Source: an uncultured Bacteroidales bacterium (lineage in GTDB: Bacteria; Bacteroidota; Bacteroidia; Bacteroidales; Bacteroidaceae). Taken from it: a stretch of DNA of 64,000 nt. Below the pieces are notes generated by a model that was not told where the DNA came from, did no database searches, and saw nothing but the letters and a program-made list of their open reading frames with translations. This document shows, in pieces, positions 26,920 through 35,528 of this stretch; positions within the stretch are counted from its first letter, which is position 1; each line of letters starts with the position of its first letter. The stretch is taken from positions 159,088 through 223,087 of the forward strand of contig CACZJU010000004.1 in assembly GCA_902781515.1 (NCBI GenBank), in the 5' to 3' direction. The translations under genes were made by a program, and so were the position numbers.

Positions 26920-29621
26920 CTTCCTACTGCAATCTTTTTACCATTAACAATGTATATGCCAGGCTGCAGTCCATCGGCAAATCGACTATAGGGCACAGCG
27001 CGGCGTAAGAGCATACCATTAATATTATATACGTTAACACGTCGTTCGCCTAGTTCCGTTACATCTATTATCTTTGTTGGTGTGCCGTAATCGTCCTCTT
27101 CAGGGTCAATGATATCGTCAGACAGGTCATAGACATCGAGATTCTTATAGATGTATTCGGCACGTTTCCGTAGCCAACTCTTTGCATTCGTCGTGTGTGT
27201 GGCGTAGTTCTTTCCGTCACCCCATCCCGTCCTCGTATATTTATATCCATCGTAGTAAATGGAATTATCCACACCGCTTTGGTTGTGTTCCAAAGACAAG
27301 CGGGCAAACTGGAAGTAGTCGTCGCAGTATTCGATAAGTTCCTCCATGCGTCCGTCGTTCATGAAATGGTGCCACAGGCGGTAGTATTCCTTCTTCACCT
27401 TCTCGCTGCCGCGTAGCAGGTCGCGGAAGAAGGGATAGCCCTTGTTGCTACTGGACATATAATAGAATAGGTCTATGTCAGCAGCTGTAACAAAGTAGTT
27501 GTGTCCGCGTTCGTAACCGAACGACCAGTCGAAGTCCCATACCGGACCGAGGTTCCAAAGCGAGTCAGGCGATGTGATATCTGTGTTATAGATGAACCAG
27601 CTCTTTGCGTGCATCAGTTCCTCGTTGCGTACTAGGTCAGTCACGAACATTGCGCTTACCACGCTTTCTACATCGAACTTGGCATTCTCGCAGTCGTACT
27701 TCACATCGTATGTCAGTGCGTTGAATGCTCTCATAATCTGTGTGCTGGTGAGATTGTCAGGTTCACCGTCTTCGAGATCCGGCTCTTTTATCTTTGTCTT
27801 TATACCGTAGCTTGTCTCGTTGTAGATGGTTTCGTCAGTATATGTGTCGAGTTCTAGCATCACGGCATTGGTCTCGTCCTTGATGTCGATGCTGTTATTG
27901 CTGAATCCGGTCTTTTCAGTAAAGTTGTATGAGCCGCGATACTGGTTGTTGACGTATAGTTCCACTGGTACAATGTGGTTGCAGCCGCGCGTCTCCACCA
28001 TATCTGCCACCTTCATAGCTATGGCGTTGGTGGTCATGGAGCCTTCCTGTTTGTTGCAGAGCAGTACCCACGACTTACCACCCGTCATGCCAAGCGGTTT
28101 CTGCTTCTCATTAAACTTCAGACGGTAGGGGTTCTTGCTGTCGTAGCCGTCGTACCATGTGGAGTTTCCGCGACCTTTAATTTTCACAGCCATTTTCTCC
28201 AAATCGGGATAAACACCGCCGCCGTCAATCTTTATTTGAGCGTCCTCATAGTAGGTCTTTCCATATCGGCCTATCCACATGTTGTTGTTCCACGTCGTGC
28301 TGTCGCCAAACCAGATATCGATGCGCGGCACCTTGTATTCCGTTGTGGAGTGGTCGGTCAGGAAATCCACTGTCACCTCATAGTCTGTGCCGTAGGGCTG
28401 GAATCCTTTTTTGTATTCAGCAGGCGATATGAGTATTGGCTCAGAGCTACCGTGACTGGGGTTCTCTACTACGCTATAGAGCGCAAATTCGCTGAATACC
28501 AAGTAGTTCTTGCGCTGTGCTTCTGTCAACTGCAGACGCATATATTTATAAGAGGTATTCCAGGTTATTACGGGACTGGTGTATGTTGCATCAGTTGTAG
28601 TGGGCAGATTGTCATCGTTAGCTGTGAATGTCTTCACATTCACCCATGAAGTGCCGTTAGTGCTGGCTTGCAGTATGAGGCCCAGAGGTGCGTAACTTCC
28701 GTTGTTGCGAGTGATATACTCGAACTTCAGGTTCTCCATAGTCTCCGGCAGGTTAATCTGCAGGTATGGCCATTCGCTTACTCCGTCACCGTAGTATGCC
28801 CCTTCGTACCAGTTGAGCTTGGGATAGGTCATATTGTCACCATAGGTAGAGTGGAAGATGGTGTTGTGGTTGCCATCGAGCATATTGCCCAGATAGTCAG
28901 AATGGTTAGTTGGGGCATTGGTCGAAAGCATACTCTCAGTCAGTTCCACCTTGGTGCTTATCCACTCGTCCTCATAGTCGGGAATGCTCCATTCTTCGTT
29001 CTTTGTCTTCTTTACTTTATATACAAACTGGTCGGGGTAGGCCAGAGTGTAGTGAATGGGTTTGTCGAAGCGCAATCGTGTTTCTTTGCTATGCTGACGT
29101 ACACCATCGATATAAGCCTTCACATCGTCGGGTAGTTTGAACGAAGGTGTCAGTCGCTTACCAATGCAACCTACAGCAACGGTCACTTTGTGGTTGATAC
29201 TGTCTATCACGCCTTCGGCATCGGTAAAGAGCTGGTCGTTGAACTTATTGTTAAACTTGTAACTCTCGAAGTTAGGCAGTTTGCCTTTATACTCCGTTGT
29301 CTCGCTCTGAACGCGTGCTTTGGCAATCGTGACAGTGGTGTCGCCCTTCAACTTGAAGTAGATGAGGCCGTTTTTCTCCTCACGTCCTTCGATATATTTC
29401 TTTGGGAATATCATTGATGAGCCGTCGTCAAGTGTAAAGAAGATACAATCTCCTATCTCGTTGTCTTCCTCTTCCTCCTCTTGTGCGCTTTCTTCAATCT
29501 TTGCCTTCAGGGCTGCTGTCGTGGGATTGGTGGTTGTGGTGAATTGTGGTTTTGTCCAACTGATGGCTTGCAGCATTGTGCACAGCATCAGAGCCAGTAT
29601 TGATAAGTAGAGCTTTCTCAT
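26916..29621 (-). CDS. CotH-like secreted kinase-fold protein with T9SS tail
   Basis: A 901-residue exported protein. After the signal peptide comes an N-terminal beta-rich part, an F5/8C-type (discoidin-like) domain at about 230-385, then the CotH domain at about 430-790 with RGNSTWYDGYDSKNPYRLKF, GKSWVLLCN, VPVELYVNNQYRGSYNFTEK and GPVWDFDWSFGYE. CotH proteins share the protein-kinase fold; one from Bacillus phosphorylates spore coat proteins. The tail YNINGMLLRR...GIYIVNGKKIAVGR marks it for type IX export. Confidence 0.85.
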   Translation of the reverse strand: MRKLYLSILALMLCTMLQAISWTKPQFTTTTNPTTAALKAKIEESAQEEEEEDNEIGDCIFFTLDDGSSMIFPKKYIEGREEKNGLIYFKLKGDTTVTIAKARVQSETTEYKGKLPNFESYKFNNKFNDQLFTDAEGVIDSINHKVTVAVGCIGKRLTPSFKLPDDVKAYIDGVRQHSKETRLRFDKPIHYTLAYPDQFVYKVKKTKNEEWSIPDYEDEWISTKVELTESMLSTNAPTNHSDYLGNMLDGNHNTIFHSTYGDNMTYPKLNWYEGAYYGDGVSEWPYLQINLPETMENLKFEYITRNNGSYAPLGLILQASTNGTSWVNVKTFTANDDNLPTTTDATYTSPVITWNTSYKYMRLQLTEAQRKNYLVFSEFALYSVVENPSHGSSEPILISPAEYKKGFQPYGTDYEVTVDFLTDHSTTEYKVPRIDIWFGDSTTWNNNMWIGRYGKTYYEDAQIKIDGGGVYPDLEKMAVKIKGRGNSTWYDGYDSKNPYRLKFNEKQKPLGMTGGKSWVLLCNKQEGSMTTNAIAMKVADMVETRGCNHIVPVELYVNNQYRGSYNFTEKTGFSNNSIDIKDETNAVMLELDTYTDETIYNETSYGIKTKIKEPDLEDGEPDNLTSTQIMRAFNALTYDVKYDCENAKFDVESVVSAMFVTDLVRNEELMHAKSWFIYNTDITSPDSLWNLGPVWDFDWSFGYERGHNYFVTAADIDLFYYMSSSNKGYPFFRDLLRGSEKVKKEYYRLWHHFMNDGRMEELIEYCDDYFQFARLSLEHNQSGVDNSIYYDGYKYTRTGWGDGKNYATHTTNAKSWLRKRAEYIYKNLDVYDLSDDIIDPEEDDYGTPTKIIDVTELGERRVNVYNINGMLLRRAVPYSRFADGLQPGIYIVNGKKIAVGR

Positions 29622-29640
29622 GATATTTCTCCTTTCCTCA

Positions 29641-31299
29641 TTATTTCAGGTATTTAGCCAGTTCGCTGTTTGCTTGTCGCAGTCCCTTGGCAATGCCTTG
29701 AGCATTGAGCTGGGCACCCAGTTTACTGGTGTGTGTATGGTCTTTCTTGTAGTATGCTTGTGCCTTTTCCTGTCCCATTTCATCGAGGGCGTCGGCTGTG
29801 ATGTTGTGGAGGTCGATGAACGAGACTCCAGTCAGTTCCACAATGTCGCGATACCAACGTCCGAACGAGTCATTACGACGTTCAATCTTTCCCTTTCCCC
29901 ACTTGTTCTTCTGTCCGTCGCCCCATTCATTTCGTGGTGTCAGACTTACCAGAATCGGTGTTGCTCCCTTTTCGCGAACATCGTCAATCATCTTTCGCAG
30001 ATACCATCCGAAGGTGTACACCACCTCGTTCCATACCTCTTTATCTGTACGTACGCGATAGACGTGGCTTGAGTCGGCAGTTCCGGTGATGTCGTTGCGG
30101 GCCTTACCGTTTGCCAGTTCATTGCCTGCATCGTTGTGTCCGAACTGAATCAGCACGAAATCGCCAGGGTGAACGTCGTTAATTACCTTGTCCCAGCGAC
30201 CTTCGCGCAGGTATGAGCGGCACGAGCGTCCTGCCTGTGCCGAGTTCTGTATTACAATTTTGTCTGTATCGAAGATGGTGGCAGCCTGACTTCCCCAGCC
30301 CCACATTCCGTCTTCATCTTTGTCTTCGTTCTTTACTGTGGAGTCACCTGTGATGAACACCACGGGCTTGCCCTTCTGGCGCTTCACACCTGTGGTGGGG
30401 CGCTCTGGGCGCATCATTGCCTTCAGGGGCTCCACCTCGTGATGGTTACATTGTAAGAGTCCGTCGGCTGCCGAACGTGCATTCAGTTGTGCTCCGAAAG
30501 CCGATGTGTGAATATGGTCGAGGTAGAAATGGTAGTTGAATTTCCATTCTGACATACGTTCGTACTTGCGTGCCGATATCTCGTTGAGGTCAACAAAGGG
30601 GCAGTTCAGCTCTTCTGCAATCTGTCGTGCCCAAAGGCCGAAGGTGTCATTCACGCGAACCACATGTCCTTTCTTTCCTGGTACATAGGCATTTCGTGGA
30701 GTCAGACTCATGAGTATGGGGTGTGCTCCAAGTTCGCGTGCCTCGCGGACGAAGCGGCGCATATATTCGCCGTAGGAATAAACGGTTTCCTTTACGCCAG
30801 TCTCTTTGATGGTAACTTCAAGGCTGTCGGTTGCAGAAATACCGCGTATTGTGGCACGTGCACGACCTGAGTCGAACGGACCGTTGTCGTTGTGTCCTAA
30901 TTCTATAATAACATAGTCGCCTGGGCGTATTCCTTTCTTCACGTCAGGCCAAAGACGGGTGTAGAACGTACGACTGCTGGTGCCTCCTAATGCCTGGTTC
31001 TCAACGGTAATCTTGCTTTCATCGAAATACTGGTGGGCAAAATATCCCCATCCCCACTGACCGTTATCGCCGTTTCCCATGGTGCCGGTGCGCATTGTGG
31101 AGTTACCAACGAGGAATAGCACGGGATTCGTTCCCTTGCGGCTACTTCCAGCCACTGGACGTGCCGTTGCAGCCTTCTCCAACGAGTCGAGTGTGAGGTC
31201 AACAACCTTGTTCACGTCCTCCATCGGACGGTAGTTGTCTTGCGCCCAACCGGTAAGGCTTGCGCATATCGTAATAAGTGAAAAAACTACTCTTTTCAT
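29641..31299 (-). CDS. Tandem SGNH esterase (rhamnogalacturonan acetylesterase-like)
   Basis: A 552-residue exported protein with two complete SGNH/GDSL domains. The first has Ser67 (GNST), the GGTSSRT and GHND blocks and Asp261/His264 (DHIH); the second has Ser320 (GDST), AGRSCRS, GHND and Asp520/His523 (DHTH). Relatives remove acetyl groups from pectin or xylan. Both triads are intact, so both halves should be active. Signal peptide MKRVVFSLITICASLTGWAQ; no type IX tail is present. It lies 19 bases upstream of the CotH gene. Confidence 0.87.
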   Translation of the reverse strand: MKRVVFSLITICASLTGWAQDNYRPMEDVNKVVDLTLDSLEKAATARPVAGSSRKGTNPVLFLVGNSTMRTGTMGNGDNGQWGWGYFAHQYFDESKITVENQALGGTSSRTFYTRLWPDVKKGIRPGDYVIIELGHNDNGPFDSGRARATIRGISATDSLEVTIKETGVKETVYSYGEYMRRFVREARELGAHPILMSLTPRNAYVPGKKGHVVRVNDTFGLWARQIAEELNCPFVDLNEISARKYERMSEWKFNYHFYLDHIHTSAFGAQLNARSAADGLLQCNHHEVEPLKAMMRPERPTTGVKRQKGKPVVFITGDSTVKNEDKDEDGMWGWGSQAATIFDTDKIVIQNSAQAGRSCRSYLREGRWDKVINDVHPGDFVLIQFGHNDAGNELANGKARNDITGTADSSHVYRVRTDKEVWNEVVYTFGWYLRKMIDDVREKGATPILVSLTPRNEWGDGQKNKWGKGKIERRNDSFGRWYRDIVELTGVSFIDLHNITADALDEMGQEKAQAYYKKDHTHTSKLGAQLNAQGIAKGLRQANSELAKYLK

Positions 31300-31323
31300 A
31301 CGTCTTTTTTAGAAAAATCACCC

Positions 31324-31331
31324 CAAAGGTA
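31324..31331 (-). promoter_or_regulatory. -7 element upstream of the SGNH esterase gene
   Basis: TACCTTTG on the minus strand matches the Bacteroidetes -7 box, 24 bases before the start. No convincing -33 element was found at 19-21 bases. Confidence 0.5.
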
Positions 31332-31372
31332 CAAATAATAATTGGAACAATTATAATTTGAGGGCAAAAAAC

Positions 31373-32035
31373 CTAAAAAAGAACGATATCGCCTCCGTCG
31401 CTCGATGTGTATTTTTTGAGAAGTTCTTGAATATACTCGGCACAGGCTATGGTGTTCTCCTTGTTGCCGTCGTAACCGTTGACTATGCACAGCAGTCGGG
31501 TGGTGGAGAGCGAAAGTTTCGTACGCTCATTGTCGCTGGTTGGTGTTGCAATTCCGCCAATTTCATCGCGCCAAACTGGCATTCCTGCAATATTCAGCGG
31601 TCCGCGTCCAATGCCCTCATAAGGTTCACCCTCACGCCCTATTCCAAGTTCCAATGTGTCGCCGCTCACAAGGTCGGCATCCAGTCCGCTGATGCTGTAT
31701 CCGTAGGCTATGGATGCCAGATTAATGAGATCCACCACCGTGTTCACTCTGTATAGGTCGTTGCCCTTTAATGTGCGGCGCACCAGCGCTTCACCTGACG
31801 GACGGTATCGGCTTGGGTCTTTGCCGCATCGTTTATACACCTCTCGCGTAGCCTCAATTGAGGGCATTTGCTTGATGCTGTCGGGGGTGTATCGCGTGCG
31901 ATATTCTTCGATAAAACCATCGATTTCTTTCCATAATGCTGCATCGCTGTCAGTATTCTTAACAGACGCAACGACAGCGGCACCTGTCATTTGCGGGCAC
32001 CGCTGTCTGATTTCTTCACAAACTTTAAACTCCAT
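31373..32035 (-). CDS. B3/B4 tRNA-binding domain protein
   Basis: A 220-residue stand-alone B3/4 domain, like the one in the beta chain of phenylalanyl-tRNA synthetase. Typical features are SIEATREVYKRCGKDPSRYRPSGEALVRR, DLINLASIAYGYSISGLD and the C-terminal ...TRLLCIVNGYDG. Free-standing members are thought to act in tRNA proofreading or related roles, but this is not settled. It lacks a signal peptide, so it is cytoplasmic. Confidence 0.8.
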   Translation of the reverse strand: MEFKVCEEIRQRCPQMTGAAVVASVKNTDSDAALWKEIDGFIEEYRTRYTPDSIKQMPSIEATREVYKRCGKDPSRYRPSGEALVRRTLKGNDLYRVNTVVDLINLASIAYGYSISGLDADLVSGDTLELGIGREGEPYEGIGRGPLNIAGMPVWRDEIGGIATPTSDNERTKLSLSTTRLLCIVNGYDGNKENTIACAEYIQELLKKYTSSDGGDIVLF

Positions 32036-32066
32036 TTATTAACCTTTTTATTATTTGAGGAATAAA

Positions 32067-32209
32067 GGAGTTAAAGAAGTTATCGCTTCGCTCGTCCTTC
32101 GGACAGTAGTTAAAGACGAATGTATTAGACTCCCTGAATCACACAAGCTACAAACGTATCGTCCTTTAACTTCTTTAACTTCTTTAACTCCTTTAACTTC
32201 TTTAACTCC
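32067..32209. repeat. MITE-like element, family copy A
   Basis: A 143-bp element with perfect 15-bp terminal inverted repeats (GGAGTTAAAGAAGTT at 32067-32081 and its complement at 32195-32209). Positions 32079-32164 match 60624-60709 (reverse strand) at 78 of 86 bases. Positions 32165-32209 are five tandem 9-bp units of the CTTTAACTT type. No gene is inside. It fills the gap between the B3/4 gene and the lipoprotein gene and touches the stop codon of the latter. Confidence 0.85.
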
Positions 32210-32808
32210 TATTTCTTCAACTCATTCACTCCTCTTGTGCAGTGCAGCTCCTCAGTGCTTGTGGGCTCGCTTGCGATGCTGTCAGTTTTGATGCTGTCAG
32301 TAGCTTCGTCCCAGATGTCACCCATTGTATTCTCCTTAGCGTAGTAGAAGTAGTCGCAGAGGGAAGCATATTCGCTGTAGTAGTGCTCGTAGTTCTTCAG
32401 GCGGAACTTTGTGGAATCGTACTTGCCGTCCATGTAACCGGTGAAGTAATTGTCGTTGATGCGATAGTCGCGGATGGCGCAGTCGAGAGATGGGTCGTCG
32501 AAGTACAGATATATTGTGCTGCCGATGATTTCGTAGTCGAAGTAATGAGTTACGCGATACGAATAGAGGTAGTCGGTCTGAACTCCACGTCCTTTGCGGT
32601 ATCCCCAGCCCTGTGGCATGAACTCTATTTCAGAGCTGCTGCACTTGGTGCCGTTAATCCACATATCGAGGTCGCCGAACCAGCGTCCGCTTACATCGAA
32701 GCCGACAGCTTGTTCCATCTCAAATTCGCAACTTGTGAAACCGAAGAGTGCCACGAACATCATTCCCATGATCCAAAGATTTTTCTTCATTGTCGTAATA
32801 GTCTTCAT
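32209..32808 (-). CDS. Hypothetical lipoprotein
   Basis: An exported lipoprotein of about 199 residues from the ATG at 32808 (an ATG at 32790 is an alternative); the lipobox is FTSC. The body is rich in Tyr, Asp and Phe and looks like a small beta-barrel or lipocalin-like fold (GRWFGDLDMWING, VTHYFDYEIIGSTIYLYF). No family is recognised. Its stop codon abuts repeat copy A. Confidence 0.7.
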   Translation of the reverse strand: MKTITTMKKNLWIMGMMFVALFGFTSCEFEMEQAVGFDVSGRWFGDLDMWINGTKCSSSEIEFMPQGWGYRKGRGVQTDYLYSYRVTHYFDYEIIGSTIYLYFDDPSLDCAIRDYRINDNYFTGYMDGKYDSTKFRLKNYEHYYSEYASLCDYFYYAKENTMGDIWDEATDSIKTDSIASEPTSTEELHCTRGVNELKK

Positions 32809-32841
32809 AGTCGTAAGTGTTAAATGTTTGTTTTGATGTTG

Positions 32842-32872
32842 CAAAGTTACGACCATTTCTTTCCACTACAAA
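32842..32872 (-). promoter_or_regulatory. Promoter of the lipoprotein gene
   Basis: On the minus strand: TTTG (32872-32869), 19 bases, TAACTTTG (32849-32842). Both elements match the Bacteroidetes consensus. Confidence 0.8.
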
Positions 32873-32975
32873 GGTATTATCCCTAAACCGCAAGGGGAAA
32901 ATCCCTATGGCATATGTGTGGGTGTTAGTTTGCATAAAACTTTGGCATTTGTGCCGTTATGTCGCGTCTTTTTCG

Positions 32976-32983
32976 TATCTTTG
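32976..32983 (+). promoter_or_regulatory. -7 element upstream of etfB
   Basis: TATCTTTG, exact match to the -7 consensus, 45 bases before the etfB start. A TTTG lies 24 bases upstream, slightly too far for an ideal -33 box. Confidence 0.6.
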
Positions 32984-33028
32984 CGGTCGATTTTGCATTA
33001 ATACATTATATAAAAATATATAAGAAGC

Positions 33029-33958
33029 ATGAAATTGAATATCATTGTACTTGCAAAACAGGTACCCGACACACGCAATGTCGGTCCCGATGCCATGACT
33101 CCCGAAGGCACCGTGAACCGCAGTGCGCTGCCTGCTATCTTCAATCCAGAGGATTTGAACGCTCTGGAGCAGGCTCTCCGACTTAAAGACCAATTCCCTG
33201 GCACCACAGTCCACGTGCTCACAATGGGCCCTGGCCGTGCTGCTGAGGTCATCCGCGAGGCTATGTACCGCGGTGCCGACGGCGGTTGGCTCTTGACCGA
33301 CCGTGCTTTCGCAGGTGCCGACACACTGGCTACGAGCTATGCGCTTGCAACGGCTATCAAGCATGTTTGCCCCAATGTCGACCTTATCATCGGCGGTCGT
33401 CAGGCTATCGATGGCGATACGGCTCAGGTAGGTCCACAGGTGGCAGAGAAGTTGGGACTGAACCAAATTACTTACGTGGAGGAAGTTAAAGAAGTTAAAG
33501 AAGTTACAGAAGTTCTTGCTAAGGCAAGCGACCAAGGTCGAGCGAAAGAAGTTATCGCAACGCGTCACATCGATGGGGGAGTGGAGACGGTGGAGAGTCC
33601 GCTGCCTTGCGTGCTGACAGTTAACGGAAGCGCAGCTCCCTGTCGTCCGCGCAACGCTAAGTTGGTGATGAAATACAAGCGTGCCCTTGCTCCATTGGAG
33701 TTGGCTCCTGGCACAAGTTACGAGGACTTGCCCTATGCCGACCAGTATGGCAAGAAGGCATATCTGAAGATTGGTCAGTTGACGACAGCCGACGTGAATG
33801 CCGACCTCGCACAGTGCGGTCTCGCAGGTTCGCCCACCAAGGTAAAGAACGTGGAGAATATCGTCTTCAAGGCGAAGGAAAGTAAAGTGTTAACCGGTAG
33901 CGACGAGGACATCAACGGCCTCGTTCAGGAATTATTGGCAAGTCACACGATTGGATAA
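33029..33958 (+). CDS. etfB: Electron transfer flavoprotein beta subunit
   Basis: A 309-residue ETF beta chain, starting MKLNIIVLAKQVPDTRNV. With EtfA it carries electrons between acyl-CoA dehydrogenases and the quinone pool or other partners. The AMP-binding loop region DLIIGGRQAIDGDTAQVGPQ is present. Residues about 152-176 (VKEVKEVTEVLAKASDQGRA...) are not part of the family and are encoded by a repeat also found at 60702-60760; the conserved RHIDGGVETVE resumes directly after. The stop overlaps the etfA start by one base (TAATG). Confidence 0.95.
   Translation: MKLNIIVLAKQVPDTRNVGPDAMTPEGTVNRSALPAIFNPEDLNALEQALRLKDQFPGTTVHVLTMGPGRAAEVIREAMYRGADGGWLLTDRAFAGADTLATSYALATAIKHVCPNVDLIIGGRQAIDGDTAQVGPQVAEKLGLNQITYVEEVKEVKEVTEVLAKASDQGRAKEVIATRHIDGGVETVESPLPCVLTVNGSAAPCRPRNAKLVMKYKRALAPLELAPGTSYEDLPYADQYGKKAYLKIGQLTTADVNADLAQCGLAGSPTKVKNVENIVFKAKESKVLTGSDEDINGLVQELLASHTIG
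33481..33558 (+). repeat. Repeat-family copy D inserted in frame in etfB
   Basis: A 78-bp (26-codon) segment starting with 9-bp GTTAAAGAA units and two small hairpins (CTTGC..GCAAG and CGACC..GGTCG). Positions 33500-33558 match the reverse complement of 60702-60760 at 56 of 59 bases. The length is a multiple of three and the frame stays open. Confidence 0.85.
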
Positions 33959-34980
33959 TGAATAACGTATTTGTATATTGTGAGCTTGAAGGCACTAAGG
34001 TTGCCGAAGTAAGCCAAGAACTGCTCACTAAAGGCCGCAAACTGGCCAACACGCTGGGTGTGCAGTTGGAAGCCGTGGCTGCCGGCAGCGGTATCACGGG
34101 AAAGGTGGAGAGCCAGATTCTCCCCTACGGCGTGGATAAGTTGCACATTTTCGATGCTGAGGGCCTTGCTCCCTACACCTCGAAGCCTCATACGGCAGTG
34201 CTGGTGAACCTGTTTAAGCAGGAAAAGCCGCAGATTTGCCTGATGGGTGCCGATGTTGTGGGTCGCGACCTCGGACCTCGCGTTTCTTCTGCCCTGCACA
34301 GCGGTCTGACTGCCGACTGCACGGCTTTGGAAATCGGTCCTCACGAGGACAAGAAACTGGGCAAGACCTACGAGAACCTGCTCTATCAGATTCGTCCTGC
34401 CTTCGGTGGTAACATCGTGGCAACGATTGTCAATCCCGAGAACCGTCCCCAGATGGCTACAGTCCGTTCGGGTGTGATGAAGGCCGAGATTCTCGACCCC
34501 AACTACAAGGGGGAGGTCATCGTAGAGGATGTGGCAAAGTTTGTGCCTGAGACAGAGTATGTTACGAAGGTGCTCGATCGTCACGTTCAGGCTGCCAAGA
34601 ACAATCTGAAGGGTGCCAGCATCATCGTGGCTGGTGGTTATGGTGTGGGCTCGAAGGAAGGTTTCGACCAGCTCTATGAACTCGCCAAGGTGCTTCATGC
34701 CGAGGTGGGTGCCAGTCGTGCTGCTGTGGATGCTGGCTTTGCCGACCACGACCTGCAGATTGGTCAGACTGGTGTCACCGTTCGTCCCAAGGTTTATATC
34801 GCCTGTGGCATCAGCGGTGCCATTCAGCATGTTGCTGGTATGAAGGAGTCGGGCATCATCATCTCTATCAACAGCGATGAGAACGCTCCCATCAACACCA
34901 TCGCCGACTACGTCATCAACGGCACCGTCGAAGACGTCGTTCCCAAACTCATCAAATACTACAAACAAAATTCAAAGTAA
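33958..34980 (+). CDS. etfA: Electron transfer flavoprotein alpha subunit
   Basis: A 340-residue ETF alpha chain. The C-terminal FAD-binding domain carries the family signature: IIVAGGYGVGSKEGF, GASRAAVDAGFADHDLQIGQTG, VYIACGISGAIQHVAGM and ISINSDENAPI. It forms a heterodimer with EtfB and is translationally coupled to it. The acyl-CoA dehydrogenase that normally follows directly is here separated by a 526-bp repeat-flanked insertion. Confidence 0.97.
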   Translation: MNNVFVYCELEGTKVAEVSQELLTKGRKLANTLGVQLEAVAAGSGITGKVESQILPYGVDKLHIFDAEGLAPYTSKPHTAVLVNLFKQEKPQICLMGADVVGRDLGPRVSSALHSGLTADCTALEIGPHEDKKLGKTYENLLYQIRPAFGGNIVATIVNPENRPQMATVRSGVMKAEILDPNYKGEVIVEDVAKFVPETEYVTKVLDRHVQAAKNNLKGASIIVAGGYGVGSKEGFDQLYELAKVLHAEVGASRAAVDAGFADHDLQIGQTGVTVRPKVYIACGISGAIQHVAGMKESGIIISINSDENAPINTIADYVINGTVEDVVPKLIKYYKQNSK

Positions 34981-34987
34981 TTTATTG

Positions 34988-35513
34988 GGAAGTTAAGGAA
35001 GTTAAGGAAGTTAAGGAAGTTAAAGGACGTTAGTTTAAGTTGCCGAATATGATTAATACTGTGACATATAGTTTCGAGAATGTCATCGCTTGGCAGAAAG
35101 CACATGACTTTGTACTTTTAACATACAAGGTTACACGGCATTTCCCTGAGGATGAGAAATTCGGACTGACATCACAATTCCGTCGTGCAGCCGTATCGAT
35201 TGAGGCGAATATTGCAGAAGGATACAAGAAATTAAGTAAGGCAGATAAACTCCGCTTCTTCAATATTGCCCAAGGCAGTCTGGAGGAATGCCGCGACTAT
35301 CACGTCCTATCGCGTGACTTAGGTTATCTGTATGCAGATGAATTTGAGTATTTGCATCAAAGTATAGAAGAGGCAAGTAAATTCCTTAATTCATATTGTA
35401 AGGCCATTGTTGATAATGTGGCGATAAAGGATGATAAAATATGACACAAATTATATTGGGGGAGAAAGTATCGTCCTTTAACTTCCTTAACTTCTTTAAC
35501 TTCTTTAACTTCC
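34988..35513. mobile_element. Repeat-flanked element carrying a four-helix-bundle gene, family copy C
   Basis: Terminal inverted repeats of 41 bp (34988-35028 and 35473-35513, 39 of 41 identical) consist of 9-bp GGAAGTTAA units ending in AGGAC. The right boundary GTATCGTCCTTTAAC is shared with copy A. The only gene inside encodes a four-helix-bundle protein. The element splits the etfA-acd pair. No transposase or target-site duplication is evident, so mobility is inferred from structure and from the dispersed partial copies. Confidence 0.7.
35049..35444 (+). CDS. Four-helix-bundle protein (S23/Avd-like)
   Basis: A 131-residue protein of the family first noticed in rRNA intervening sequences and related in fold to Avd of diversity-generating retroelements. 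Typical features are FENVIAWQKAHDFVLLTYKVT, the FGLTSQFRRAAVSIEANIAEGY core, and SLEECRDYHVLSRDLGYL. Such proteins form positively charged rings that can bind nucleic acid. Start at the ATG at 35049; a TTG three codons earlier is possible. It is the only cargo of the inverted-repeat element here; no reverse transcriptase or variable repeat is nearby. Confidence 0.88.
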   Translation: MINTVTYSFENVIAWQKAHDFVLLTYKVTRHFPEDEKFGLTSQFRRAAVSIEANIAEGYKKLSKADKLRFFNIAQGSLEECRDYHVLSRDLGYLYADEFEYLHQSIEEASKFLNSYCKAIVDNVAIKDDKI

Positions 35514-35528
35514 AAAAATAAAAAGATT

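Noticed and set aside
19266-31299. Polysaccharide utilisation locus
   Set aside because: Esterase, LamG and carbohydrate-binding-like domains suggest it, but there is no SusC/SusD pair, glycoside hydrolase or sensor-regulator.
34988-35513. Diversity-generating retroelement because of the Avd-like protein
   Set aside because: No reverse transcriptase and no template/variable repeat pair with adenine-specific changes was seen in the window.
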